Shown here: in pieces, positions 1 through 7,582 of the stretch
Numbering within the stretch: the first letter of the stretch is position 1
Layout: every line of letters starts with the position of its first letter
DNA from: Hoskinsella mucinilytica
GTDB taxonomy: Bacteria; Bacillota_I; Bacilli_A; Erysipelotrichales; Erysipelotrichaceae
DNA length: 64,000 nt
NCBI RefSeq assembly: GCF_045223415.1
Contig: NZ_JBEQZJ010000014.1
Coordinates: forward strand, 14,811 to 78,810
Direction of reading: 5' to 3'
Translations under genes and position numbers: made by a program
The notes under the pieces: model-generated
Database searches by the model: none
The model's input: the letters and a program-made list of their open reading frames with translations, nothing else
Told to the model about the DNA's origin: nothing

Positions 1-80
1 TCACCGGTTTCCAGGTCATCGTCATAGCGTCTGATCTGCTCTTTGATCAGTTTGCTTATTTCTTCTGGTCTTAAGCTCAC
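1..80 (-). CDS. atpA: ATP synthase F1 subunit alpha, N-terminal fragment
   Basis: Only the first 26 codons lie in the window; the gene runs off the left edge. The visible residues (SLRPEEISKLIKEQI then RRYDDDLETG) match the usual start of the alpha subunit, which ties the F1 head to the stator. Two GTG codons occur in tandem at 83 and 80. The second has better spacing from GAGGTG, so 80 is chosen. It follows atpH by about 10 bases in the expected order b-delta-alpha. Confidence 0.85.
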   Translation of the reverse strand, partial: MSLRPEEISKLIKEQIRRYDDDLETG

Positions 81-90
81 CACATTCACC

Positions 91-639
91 TCACTTGTCT
101 GCTTCAGATGCAACGACTTGTTTTTTCAAACGTTCCAGCTTTGCTTTTGCTGTATTATCGATGATCTGATCATTGATTTTGATACGGATCCCTGCCATCA
201 GGTCTTCATCAACACTGAATACAGGATCTATTGTTTTACCCAGCTTTTTCTCCAGGGTTTCCTTTAATCTTGTTTCTTCCTGCTGAGATAACGCATGTGC
301 ACTCTTGATCAGCACAACCTGAATGCCCATTTCTAAGTTATAACTCTTTACAAATTCCTTTGTAATATCAGGAAGGATACGGAAACGATTTTTATCTACC
401 AAAAGTTTCATAAAGTTTAAAAGCATAGCTTCAATTTTGTCTTTATATACGCTTTCCAGCAATTGTTTCTTTTCTTCTTTTCTGATTTTCGGATGATTCA
501 TGACACTTTGAAATTTTGTATCCTGTACCATCAAATCTCTAACCAAGCAAAGCTGTTCTTTATAAACATCTAACTTATGTTCTTCCTTTGCGATTTCAAA
601 CAACGCATCACAATAGCTTTTCGCTGCTATGCCTGCCAT
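91..639 (-). CDS. atpH: ATP synthase F1 subunit delta
   Basis: This 182-residue protein has the delta/OSCP pattern. The N-terminal helical domain starts MAGIAAKSYCDALFEIAKEE, and a C-terminal region near residues 140-170 carries the GIRIKINDQIIDNT segment that binds the top of F1. Delta links the b-subunit stalk to alpha3beta3. Its start overlaps the end of atpF by 13 bases, so the two are translationally coupled. Length and order are normal for the family. Confidence 0.95.
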   Translation of the reverse strand: MAGIAAKSYCDALFEIAKEEHKLDVYKEQLCLVRDLMVQDTKFQSVMNHPKIRKEEKKQLLESVYKDKIEAMLLNFMKLLVDKNRFRILPDITKEFVKSYNLEMGIQVVLIKSAHALSQQEETRLKETLEKKLGKTIDPVFSVDEDLMAGIRIKINDQIIDNTAKAKLERLKKQVVASEADK

Positions 640-1145
640 GTATCATCACCTGCATGTTCAATAAATTCATCCACATACTTCTGCTGATCTTTTTCATCAA
701 TTTCTTTTTTGATGATTTTTTCAGCAGCCTCAAACGCTACATCGGTAATCGTCTGTTTCAATTCTTTCTGTGCCTGAACCTTTTCACGTTCAATATCAGC
801 CAATGCTTTTTCTTTGATACCTTGTGCTTCATTTCTTGCCTTGTTTAAAACCTCTTTGCGTTCTTCACTGGCATTTTTCGTTGCACTATCTATGATCGCA
901 TGTGCTTCTTCTCTGGCATTTGCCAGTTGATTTTCATATTGAAGCTTGTAATCTTCTCCCTCTTTACGAGCGGTTTCTCCTGCTTGAATATCTGCGGCAA
1001 TCAAATCATGACGCTTCTGGAAGAAGTCAAGAACGACATCCCAGAAGAAATGTTTCGCTACCAAACAAATGATCAAAGTAGAGATACAGACAAGAATTAC
1101 ATCAACAGGGTCTAATCGCAGGTAATTTGTAATATCAATATTCAT
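627..1145 (-). CDS. atpF: ATP synthase F0 subunit b
   Basis: This 172-residue stator subunit has one N-terminal membrane helix (about residues 12-35, DPVDVILVCISTLIICLVA). A long charged, alanine-rich coiled coil (about 40-150) follows and reaches up to F1. The start context has a clear ribosome binding site (AAGGAGG type). It lies between atpE and atpH in the normal order, and its 3' end overlaps atpH. Confidence 0.95.
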   Translation of the reverse strand: MNIDITNYLRLDPVDVILVCISTLIICLVAKHFFWDVVLDFFQKRHDLIAADIQAGETARKEGEDYKLQYENQLANAREEAHAIIDSATKNASEERKEVLNKARNEAQGIKEKALADIEREKVQAQKELKQTITDVAFEAAEKIIKKEIDEKDQQKYVDEFIEHAGDDTWQA

Positions 1146-1175
1146 TTTTTAAAACTACCTCCTTGTATTGTAATT

Positions 1176-1421
1176 CTATCCTTTCATGAAAATTAGGATC
1201 AATGCGATAACCAATGCATAGATACCGGTTGTTTCGGCCATGGCAATACCAAGAACCATGATACTACGAACCTTACCGGCAGCATCTGGATTTCTACCAA
1301 CACTTTCAGCACCCTTACTTGCCGCAATACCCTGTCCGATACCAGGACCTAAACCGGCGATCATTGCGATACCAGCACCTAATAAAGCCATACCTTGTAC
1401 AAAATATTCATTGAATTCCAT
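1176..1421 (-). CDS. atpE: ATP synthase F0 subunit c, with Na+-type ion site
   Basis: This 81-residue hairpin proteolipid forms the rotor ring. Two membrane helices flank the polar loop GRNPDA (residues 42-47). The carboxylate is Glu63 in the second helix (AMAETTGIY). Gln30 sits in helix one (GPGIGQG) and Thr64-Thr65 follow the carboxylate. In the Na+-translocating rings of Ilyobacter and Propionigenium the equivalents are Gln32, Glu65, Ser66 and Thr67, so sodium coupling is likely. That is inferred from residues only; ion specificity also depends on backbone geometry. Confidence 0.95.
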   Translation of the reverse strand: MEFNEYFVQGMALLGAGIAMIAGLGPGIGQGIAASKGAESVGRNPDAAGKVRSIMVLGIAMAETTGIYALVIALILIFMKG

Positions 1422-1451
1422 GTTTAATTTTCCTCCTGTTTCATGGTTTAC

Positions 1452-2147
1452 TTATTCATCCTCACTCGGATATGCATCTGACAAGAAGAAACTTGCCAGT
1501 GTGAAGAAGATATAGGTCTGTATCAGACCTGAGAAGATATCGAAATACGCATGTAAGAACGGTGTCACTGCATATCCCAGAACACCAGCAGGCATAAAGC
1601 CTCTCATCATAGAATACACCATTCCCACGATGATCGTACCTGCCAACATATTTCCAAATAGACGTAATGATAAGGATACCGGCAAAGCCAGATCTCCTAA
1701 GATGTTCAAAGGCAGAAATAGAAAGAATGGATCACATAATCCTTGAATCTTTCCTTTGATACCTTGTTGCTTGATCTCAGTATATCGAACAAGCAAAAAC
1801 ATCATAATTGCCAAAGTACCATTGACACTTAAATTACTTGTCGGTGGCTGAAGTCCGATCAATCCAAGTAAATTACTTGGTGCCATCATAAAAATCAATG
1901 TTCCGAAAAATGGCAAATAGGTTCTAGTTCTTTCCTTCAGATTGTCACCAACGATATTGGTTCCTAAATTTGCGATACACTCGCAAACCAAAATGAACCC
2001 TTTTGGAGCTTCTTTGGGATCAGCCTTTTTGAATTTATTACCTGCAACGATAAAGAAAACACAAAGAATGACACAAAGAATCAGCCAATTCACGATTGAT
2101 TGATGAATAAACAGATGAAATCCACCAATCATGATATCAATAGCCAC
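1452..2147 (-). CDS. atpB: ATP synthase F0 subunit a
   Basis: This 231-residue integral membrane stator forms the ion half-channels. The essential arginine sits in the conserved LSLRLFGNMLAG segment (about residues 158-169) facing the c ring. Five or six hydrophobic helices are visible. The start is a GTG that overlaps the upstream stop codon as TAGTG, with GGAGG seven bases before it, which indicates translational coupling to the preceding atpI-like gene. Confidence 0.95.
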   Translation of the reverse strand: MAIDIMIGGFHLFIHQSIVNWLILCVILCVFFIVAGNKFKKADPKEAPKGFILVCECIANLGTNIVGDNLKERTRTYLPFFGTLIFMMAPSNLLGLIGLQPPTSNLSVNGTLAIMMFLLVRYTEIKQQGIKGKIQGLCDPFFLFLPLNILGDLALPVSLSLRLFGNMLAGTIIVGMVYSMMRGFMPAGVLGYAVTPFLHAYFDIFSGLIQTYIFFTLASFFLSDAYPSEDE

Positions 2148-2515
2148 TAATCTACCTCCTTTCTATGCAATACTGCATATACGACGATAGCTGCTTTATG
2201 ACAAAGCATTCCTACTAACAGTGCAAAGATGTTGATACCCTTGTAAACACTGAACGCAAAAATCAAAGTATATAACGCATATCGTTTTACATAAGAGCTA
2301 TACCCCTTACCTTTCGCATTCTCGTACAATTCGATATTGGAACACATACGTTCGATCATACCATATCCCAATAAGCCACACATTGCACCGATTACAATAC
2401 CTAAGGTAATGCTTTGAAAGCTTTCAAACACCGGTAAAGATAAACCACATACTAACAGCATAATGGAGAGGGTGATCTTTCTAATTTCTCTTCCCATTGC
2501 TTTCGTTTCATTCAT
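2147..2515 (-). CDS. atpI: ATP synthase subunit I-like membrane protein
   Basis: This 122-residue protein has about four predicted membrane helices and sits directly before atpB, the usual place for the I subunit (AtpI/UncI). In other bacteria AtpI helps assemble the c ring or delivers Mg2+. The sequence itself is weakly conserved (GIVIGAMCGLLGYGMIERM in the middle), so the call leans on position, length and topology. The start overlaps the end of the upstream gene by 8 bases. Confidence 0.75.
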   Translation of the reverse strand: MNETKAMGREIRKITLSIMLLVCGLSLPVFESFQSITLGIVIGAMCGLLGYGMIERMCSNIELYENAKGKGYSSYVKRYALYTLIFAFSVYKGINIFALLVGMLCHKAAIVVYAVLHRKEVD

Positions 2516-2696
2516 CTTTACTCATTCCCTTCCATAATAAATAGAAATTGGAACCTATGGCATATGCAAGAAGCACCAAAAGGAATATAGGTGTAGAATG
2601 CATCAAGCCATCCAGCCAGATTCCCGCTAAGACGCTAAGAATACAGCTGATCAACAGTGTCATCATAAAACGCATCGCTTTCATGACATCTTTCAT
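2508..2696 (-). CDS. AtpZ/AtpI-type small membrane protein
   Basis: This 62-residue protein has two hydrophobic helices (about 9-28 and 34-54) with a short glycine-bearing loop (AGIWLDGL). This is the form of AtpZ, a small companion of AtpI at the head of Bacillota ATP synthase operons. Its ATG follows the upp stop codon with no spacer, so upp and the ATP synthase genes are very probably one transcript. Confidence 0.7.
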   Translation of the reverse strand: MKDVMKAMRFMMTLLISCILSVLAGIWLDGLMHSTPIFLLVLLAYAIGSNFYLLWKGMSKDE

Positions 2697-3317
2697 TTAT
2701 TTTGTTCCAAAAATTCTGTCTCCTGCATCACCCAAACCCGGAATGATGTAGCCATGTTCATTTAATCTCTCATCAAGTGCTGCTAGATAGATATCTACTT
2801 CAGGATGCGCTTTTTCCACAGCCTTGACACCTTCAGGAGCTCCTACAAGACAAACCAAACGAATGTTTTTTGCACCTTGTTTCTTCACCATATCGATGGC
2901 CGCAATCGCACTACCACCTGTCGCAAGCATAGGATCTACGATCATTACGATCGCATCTTTCACTTCTTTAGGATACTTCTCAAAATAGGTATGAGGTTCC
3001 AAAGTTTCCTCATCTCGATACAATCCGACATGTGCAATTTTTACGGTAGGTATTAAATTACAGATACCATTGACCATACCTAGCCCTGCACGTAAGATCG
3101 GAACTAATACAATTTCCTTTTCCATTTCATAGGTTTCGCACGTTGCAACCGGTGTTTCGATCGTGACTTCTTTCAAAGGAATATCACGTGTGATTTCATA
3201 AGCCATCAATCCAGCAATCTCATCTAGATTTTGGCGGAAATCTTTGGTCCCACAGTCTTTATTACGCATCTGTGTCAACTTATGCGTAATCAGTGGATGC
3301 TTCAAAACTTTTAACAT
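2697..3317 (-). CDS. upp: uracil phosphoribosyltransferase
   Basis: Converts uracil and PRPP to UMP (pyrimidine salvage). The protein has the UPRT start (MLKVLKHPLITHKLTQMRN), the PRPP-binding loop (VDPMLATGGSAIAAID, about residues 128-143) and the C-terminal uracil-binding segment PGLGDAGDRIFGT. The ATG at 3317 is preferred over one two codons earlier because it gives the usual 206-residue enzyme and better spacing from GGAG. The gene heads the ATP synthase operon, as in many Bacillota. Confidence 0.97.
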   Translation of the reverse strand: MLKVLKHPLITHKLTQMRNKDCGTKDFRQNLDEIAGLMAYEITRDIPLKEVTIETPVATCETYEMEKEIVLVPILRAGLGMVNGICNLIPTVKIAHVGLYRDEETLEPHTYFEKYPKEVKDAIVMIVDPMLATGGSAIAAIDMVKKQGAKNIRLVCLVGAPEGVKAVEKAHPEVDIYLAALDERLNEHGYIIPGLGDAGDRIFGTK

Positions 3318-3348
3318 AACCATATCTCCTTATTTTGATACAGCAGAT

Positions 3349-3378
3349 ATTCTACCATATCCCTTTTCATACGTGTAA
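3349..3378 (-). promoter_or_regulatory. promoter of the upp-atp operon
   Basis: Reading leftward, TTACAC (3378-3373), an 18-base spacer and TAGAAT (3354-3349) make a sigma-A type promoter about 30 bases before the upp start. The 334-base gap 3324-3657 otherwise holds the terminator of the ABC operon and no recognisable gene. Confidence 0.5.
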
Positions 3379-3562
3379 CAGACATTTACCCATCTTTGTA
3401 TGAAATCCGTACACACCGTCATTATTATAGCATGTTTACCCCTTAATTTAAGGCTTTATTTCTATTTTTTTCTTCGTTTTCTCTCATTTAGTATTTTTGC
3501 TTTCTTATATATTATACAGAAAGATGTAGTAATCATAAAAATTAAAATGCTATATAAAAAAA

Positions 3563-3589
3563 ACACCACAGATTCAATATCCACGGTGT
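3563..3589 (-). terminator. terminator of the ABC module
   Basis: On the minus strand ACACC pairs with GGTGT, with an inner three-base stem (GAT/ATC), followed by a run of T. It lies about 70 bases after the ATPase stop codon and probably ends the agr-ABC transcript. Confidence 0.55.
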
Positions 3590-3657
3590 ATACCTATATT
3601 GTTTTCAATCTTTCTGCTTATCTAATTACTATTATGATAAGCATATTTTCTCATTCT

Positions 3658-4290
3658 TTACTTTTTCACTAACTGTAAATTTTCAATTTCTAGCACACTG
3701 GTCGCTAAAGATGATATCATATCGTCTGAATGACTTGTCAAAATGAGGATATGTTCTTTATCCTTCATATAATCTAACAACATATCTCTCAATATAATCA
3801 ATGATTTTTGATCTAACGCATTGGTTGGCTCATCTAGAATTAATATTGCCGGATTTTCTATCATCGCCTGAATGATACGCATTTTTTGTTTCATGCCCTG
3901 AGAATATTTTTTGTATTTCTTATTGATACTATCCGCTAACATTAATTTCTCAGCATATCGTGATATTTCTGATTTATCTACTTTCTTATTAATGTCTAAC
4001 AACATTTTCAAATTTTCATAACCTGAAAGATATGGTATAAATTCATCATTATTGATACTTACTCCGCAATTAGGAAGAAAATCAGTTTCTTTATGCAACT
4101 GTTTACCATCACAAAAAATTTCTCCTTTATCAGGAAGAGAAAAGCCACACATCATTTTTAAGAGCACACTTTTACCACAGCCATTTGGACCTTTAATCAG
4201 ATAAATTTGACCATTTTCAAATACATAATTTAAATCTTGAAATAATTCAATATGTTTATAAGCTTTATTGATATTTTTTAATTCGATCAT
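3658..4290 (-). CDS. ABC transporter ATP-binding protein
   Basis: This 210-residue ATPase is complete. It has Walker A GPNGCGKSVLL (about residues 34-44), signature YSQGMKQKM (about 134-142), Walker B ILILDEPTNALD and a switch histidine in LTSHSDD. It resembles the ATPases of bacteriocin export or self-protection systems. It is the last gene of a run of three membrane proteins and one ATPase downstream of the agr genes, so it is probably the motor for those proteins. Substrate unknown: export of the secreted 129-residue protein, or immunity, are both possible. Confidence 0.9.
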   Translation of the reverse strand: MIELKNINKAYKHIELFQDLNYVFENGQIYLIKGPNGCGKSVLLKMMCGFSLPDKGEIFCDGKQLHKETDFLPNCGVSINNDEFIPYLSGYENLKMLLDINKKVDKSEISRYAEKLMLADSINKKYKKYSQGMKQKMRIIQAMIENPAILILDEPTNALDQKSLIILRDMLLDYMKDKEHILILTSHSDDMISSLATSVLEIENLQLVKK

Positions 4291-4305
4291 ATATACCTCC
4301 TGTAT

Positions 4306-5004
4306 TTATAACTCTTTAGTTTTTAGAACTTTCACTATAAACATGATAAGAAGTATAAGACAAACTCCTATATAAATTAAAACTGTAAAGATATCAGGTC
4401 TTCTACTAAAACATATCATATTAATATTTGAATGCAAAAAATAAATGCATAATCCTCCGATTACAAGAAAAACAGAGAGTGAGAAGCAATTTTCTTTCTC
4501 ATGAAACATTTGAAAATATAGAAACAAAATTGTCAAAACATCAAACAACAAGAAAACTTTTAATAAAAAATAGCAAATATTTATCCATTCGTCTATACTT
4601 TTAAAGACAATTCCATTCAAAAGCAAACAAACTATATAAAGCAATATAATCAAACAAATATGAATAACGTTTATCAGCAATTTATTTAAAGATATTTTAA
4701 TCATATATTTCTTTATATTTGCATATCTAATTAGTTGCATATATTTTAAATCCATATCATTTGCATTCTCTAAGACAAGTGAAATATTACATAAAAGAAA
4801 GCTTAAAAAAATGGAAAGTAATGGTAAATTAAAAATCGACATATGCCTTTCTGTTAATGTTTCAATATCATAGAAAACAAAGGATGATACTACACTCACT
4901 GTTTCTTCATCGGGCTTTAAATAGATTTGTTTGACAAACCATATTCCAAACAATAAAATCAGAAAGTTTAAAAGCAAAAGCCTAGGATTCATTTTAATAT
5001 TCAC
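4306..5004 (-). CDS. ABC-type membrane protein, unknown (module subunit)
   Basis: This 232-residue, very hydrophobic protein has about six membrane helices and no recognised family motif. The start is a GTG at 5004 that overlaps the preceding gene by 11 bases; an ATG four codons later is the alternative. It stands 15 bases before the ATPase gene, so it is best read as a permease-like partner. Codon use is strongly AT-rich, like its neighbours. Confidence 0.75.
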   Translation of the reverse strand: MNIKMNPRLLLLNFLILLFGIWFVKQIYLKPDEETVSVVSSFVFYDIETLTERHMSIFNLPLLSIFLSFLLCNISLVLENANDMDLKYMQLIRYANIKKYMIKISLNKLLINVIHICLIILLYIVCLLLNGIVFKSIDEWINICYFLLKVFLLFDVLTILFLYFQMFHEKENCFSLSVFLVIGGLCIYFLHSNINMICFSRRPDIFTVLIYIGVCLILLIMFIVKVLKTKEL

Positions 5005-5587
5005 GATATTTCACCACCCTTAATAGATAAATAAAATATATAACAAATAAATAAGGTAATAATTGATCCATGTAATGCCATATATTCGTATCAAACTTCA
5101 TAATCGGGTAAAATAACAAGTTATATCTTATTACACCGCACTGCATTAAGATAAAACTTAAAGCTGTGAGTATCACCAATAATAGTTCCATGTGCATTAA
5201 TCTTCTGATCAATTCCGCTGAAAACAGTAACATATCTGATAGTAATAAATTTATAAAAAAGTAAAGAGAAAAGTGTAGGATGCTTAAATCAGTTTGCACA
5301 CTTTTTACAGCAGATAATAAATTAAATAAGACGATAAATACAACGCTAATCCTAAAGCACAAAGATACTGTTTTTTTAAGTTTTACTCTATATAATCTTT
5401 TCATTGTTTTAAATCTTACCAATTGAAAGCAATTAATTTTATTAACAGAAAACAAGTAAAACAAGCTAATTAAATATATCAGTGCACAAAACCAAAATGT
5501 ACTAATTATATTTGTAAACTTATGAATCACAATAAACACCAAATAAATAGCATATAAAACACATTCTCTTTTAAATGAGAATGTCAT
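4994..5587 (-). CDS. membrane protein, unknown (module subunit)
   Basis: This 197-residue protein has about six hydrophobic segments and a basic stretch near residues 58-72 (RFKTMKRLYRVKLKK) typical of a cytoplasmic loop. Its ATG overlaps the upstream stop codon (TAATG) and its own end overlaps the next gene. It therefore belongs to a translationally coupled run of three membrane proteins. No family was recognised. It may be a second half-permease. Confidence 0.75.
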   Translation of the reverse strand: MTFSFKRECVLYAIYLVFIVIHKFTNIISTFWFCALIYLISLFYLFSVNKINCFQLVRFKTMKRLYRVKLKKTVSLCFRISVVFIVLFNLLSAVKSVQTDLSILHFSLYFFINLLLSDMLLFSAELIRRLMHMELLLVILTALSFILMQCGVIRYNLLFYPIMKFDTNIWHYMDQLLPYLFVIYFIYLLRVVKYREY

Positions 5588-6414
5588 TAAGAAACTCCTA
5601 CTCTTTCTTTAGAGAAAAAGATCTTAATTAACATAACGATAATTAAAACAATTGGTAAAACAAAAGCTAAAAACAAGGCTATAGTACTTGGCTGTTCCAT
5701 AGATCCAACAACAAAAATCGTATTCGGATATAAATAATCTTTTAGTTTAAATATTGGTAAACTACTTACTAAAGGTATTAATAGAAAATAAAATAAGGTA
5801 GGGACTAATACTGAAAGATATTTCTTGTCTGTAATTAACCCAATACACATTGAAATCAAGCTATATATAAAAGTGAATGGAATGCATTTTAAAAATCCTT
5901 CTGCTAGATAAAATCCATATCTATGATTCAAATAGAAATCCATACCCATGATATCCGAAAATGTTTCTCTTGTATAACAAAATGATCCATTGGGATCATT
6001 AACCTTAGGGAAAATAATCACTCCTATTATCCAAAACACTACAAATGCTCCAAATATGATAATAGATATTACCAAACTATAAAATAGCAATCGTTTCATC
6101 AAAGCTTTCCAGTATTTTTCTTGTTTTAATGTAAAAAAATGGAAAAGAAAGCCTTTCTTCTCATATAAAAACCCTAAAGATGCCGTACTAACCAAAACCG
6201 GCATAAGAAATTGCATAGGTTTGAATCCTTCAATCATGTACGTATCAAATGTAAGTATCTTTTCTAAATAATCATTTTGTGTTGGGTAAGAATTTGATGA
6301 TGTAAAAGAAAACAACCCAATTGAAACAGTTTCGCTTGTTAAAAAAAAGAAAAACAAAAAAAACAAAGTTAAAATAAATACAAAATCAAAATATTTATTT
6401 CTTCTCAAATTCAT
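5587..6414 (-). CDS. ABC-2-like permease, unknown substrate
   Basis: This 275-residue protein has a first helix at about residues 10-27 and a large outward loop (about 28-65). Five further helices follow, the arrangement of ABC-2 type permeases linked to peptide or bacteriocin systems. A good AGGAG lies seven bases before the ATG. It starts 47 bases after the secreted-protein gene and is the first of the three coupled membrane-protein genes. Family assignment is by topology and context only. Confidence 0.75.
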   Translation of the reverse strand: MNLRRNKYFDFVFILTLFFLFFFFLTSETVSIGLFSFTSSNSYPTQNDYLEKILTFDTYMIEGFKPMQFLMPVLVSTASLGFLYEKKGFLFHFFTLKQEKYWKALMKRLLFYSLVISIIIFGAFVVFWIIGVIIFPKVNDPNGSFCYTRETFSDIMGMDFYLNHRYGFYLAEGFLKCIPFTFIYSLISMCIGLITDKKYLSVLVPTLFYFLLIPLVSSLPIFKLKDYLYPNTIFVVGSMEQPSTIALFLAFVLPIVLIIVMLIKIFFSKERVGVS

Positions 6415-6461
6415 ACAAGCACTCCTTTCTATATTTTAAAGTTGAGCAAAATCGCCCAACT

Positions 6462-6851
6462 TTAAAATAATTTCCAATTTCCCCAAATATAAACAGCTGG
6501 GTCTATATAATGTTCTCTATCACCATATAGCCAAAACCGATCACCTGGGATTAGTACATTCTGTCTTCCACTTGTAAACGAAGAGCAATAAGGTAATGTC
6601 ATGACTAAAACATCGTTTTTTGAATTGTCTTTCACTCTAAAATTTACTTTAAATGAATCAGAGCTTGCTGCATCAGTCCAATTAATCGTTACTTTTCTTT
6701 CACTATTATTAGGCATAGTCATATAAGAAAATGGCATTTGATAATACTGAACATTTCCCTCCCATGAGCTAGATACAGAAGCCCCATGAATAATGCCTGT
6801 CAAGCAAGCGAGCATAACTCCTGGCAATAGAAATTTTATTATCTTTTTCAT
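6462..6851 (-). CDS. secreted protein of unknown function, coupled to the AgrD-like peptide
   Basis: This 129-residue protein has a clear signal peptide (MKKIIKFLLPGVMLACLTG, cleavage probably after the HGA near residue 24). The mature part of about 105 residues is rich in aromatics and beta-formers and ends VYIWGNWKLF. It has one cysteine (YCSS) after the signal. No known toxin or enzyme motif was seen. Its ATG overlaps the stop of the AgrD-like gene (ATGA), so it is made together with the signal peptide. It may be the effector or a partner protein of the system; a DUF2712-like secreted protein is one loose comparison. Confidence 0.75.
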   Translation of the reverse strand: MKKIIKFLLPGVMLACLTGIIHGASVSSSWEGNVQYYQMPFSYMTMPNNSERKVTINWTDAASSDSFKVNFRVKDNSKNDVLVMTLPYCSSFTSGRQNVLIPGDRFWLYGDREHYIDPAVYIWGNWKLF

Positions 6852-6967
6852 AAACTTTTTTCCTTCTTTCTTGGTTTATAATACCCATGTGGTGATACAT
6901 TTCCGTCATAATGTTTGCCAATCCCTAACATGATGTTGGCAACTGCCTTAACTAACTTGTTTTTCAT
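6848..6967 (-). CDS. AgrD-like cyclic-peptide autoinducer precursor without cysteine
   Basis: This is a 39-codon gene. The layout matches AgrD/FsrD: a basic, amphipathic leader (MKNKLVKAVANIMLGIGKH), a short core (DGNVSPHGYY) and a charged tail (KPRKKEKSL) that recalls the YQPK.P..L tail of Gram-positive autoinducer precursors. No cysteine is present. Ser25-Pro26 is the obvious ring residue, comparable to the serine lactone of enterococcal GBAP, whose core includes NSPN. GGAGG precedes the ATG by seven or eight bases. The ATG overlaps the agrB stop and the TGA overlaps the next start, so the gene is coupled on both sides. Confidence 0.75.
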   Translation of the reverse strand: MKNKLVKAVANIMLGIGKHYDGNVSPHGYYKPRKKEKSL

Positions 6968-7485
6968 CTTTTTTGCCTCCTCACTGGAAGATATGATATC
7001 AACACAACCACTTCAACTAATGTCAGTATTTGGAGAAATCCTTTATATCCTAATATCAGTATCAAAACGCTTAAGCACATAAGCGTAAATGATATATAGA
7101 AAGGATTCTTCCATCTATCTTTTATCCCTAACATTAATTGTACAAGTAATATAATAGCTAGCGTAAAGCAACATAAATTTACTTGTAAGCTTGCATATGT
7201 GGATAGAATCACTAGAAACACAGAAACTGTAATCATCAAACATTTTGTTATTGTTTTTGCATGATAACCCTCATACATCCTTCGCAATAATTGGAATGTT
7301 CCAATAAAGAAAATCGTTTCTACTATCTGGTTAGTAACTAGGCTATATACAATCATGATCACTAATTCAAAAAATTCACTACAAATGATTTCAAATGCAT
7401 AACGAATACTATCAATTTGTGATTCTCGAATTGCACCATGTCTATGTAACCATTTACCAAATGATGTCCCTATCCGTGCTACCAT
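6964..7485 (-). CDS. agrB: AgrB-type membrane cysteine protease
   Basis: AgrB cuts the C-terminal tail of AgrD and closes the thiolactone or lactone ring in the membrane. This 173-residue protein has the family core RRMYEGYHAKTITKC. His75 and Cys82 are seven residues apart, matching the catalytic His77 and Cys84 of Staphylococcus aureus AgrB. Several membrane helices surround it. The family glycine pair before YHA is EG here. The next gene is the AgrD-like peptide, overlapping by ATGA. Upstream are a promoter and two direct repeats expected to bind the LytTR regulator. Confidence 0.92.
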   Translation of the reverse strand: MVARIGTSFGKWLHRHGAIRESQIDSIRYAFEIICSEFFELVIMIVYSLVTNQIVETIFFIGTFQLLRRMYEGYHAKTITKCLMITVSVFLVILSTYASLQVNLCCFTLAIILLVQLMLGIKDRWKNPFYISFTLMCLSVLILILGYKGFLQILTLVEVVVLISYLPVRRQKR

Positions 7486-7505
7486 ATCTCTTCCTTTCTA
7501 ACTTC

Positions 7506-7534
7506 ATTATGCAACCATACTTAAATAAAAACAA
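7506..7534 (-). promoter_or_regulatory. agrB promoter
   Basis: Reading leftward: TTGTTT (7534-7529), a 17-base spacer and CATAAT (7511-7506), about 20 bases before the agrB start. The weak -35 box is what one expects of an activator-dependent promoter. The direct repeats end nine bases upstream of it. Confidence 0.6.
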
Positions 7535-7543
7535 GAACCAAAA

Positions 7544-7582
7544 CAACGAGTGACGATTTTTACGCAACGAGTGACGATTTTT
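7544..7582. promoter_or_regulatory. tandem direct repeats, probable LytTR (AgrA-like) binding site
   Basis: The 18-base unit CAACGAGTGACGATTTTT occurs at 7544-7561 and 7565-7582, giving a period of 21 bp or two helical turns. LytTR regulators such as AgrA bind paired direct repeats with this spacing next to weak -35 boxes. The pair lies directly upstream of the agrB promoter. A third single copy lies at 8257-8274. Confidence 0.65.

Noticed and set aside
91..1145. Plus-strand reading frames opposite atpH and atpF
   Set aside because: They have no ribosome binding sites and lie wholly antisense to well-conserved genes; their residue make-up is that of shadow frames.
6462..6851. Secreted protein as a lactococcin 972-type bacteriocin
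   Set aside because: It is longer, has a different arrangement of aromatic and glycine residues, and lacks that family's C-terminal pattern.
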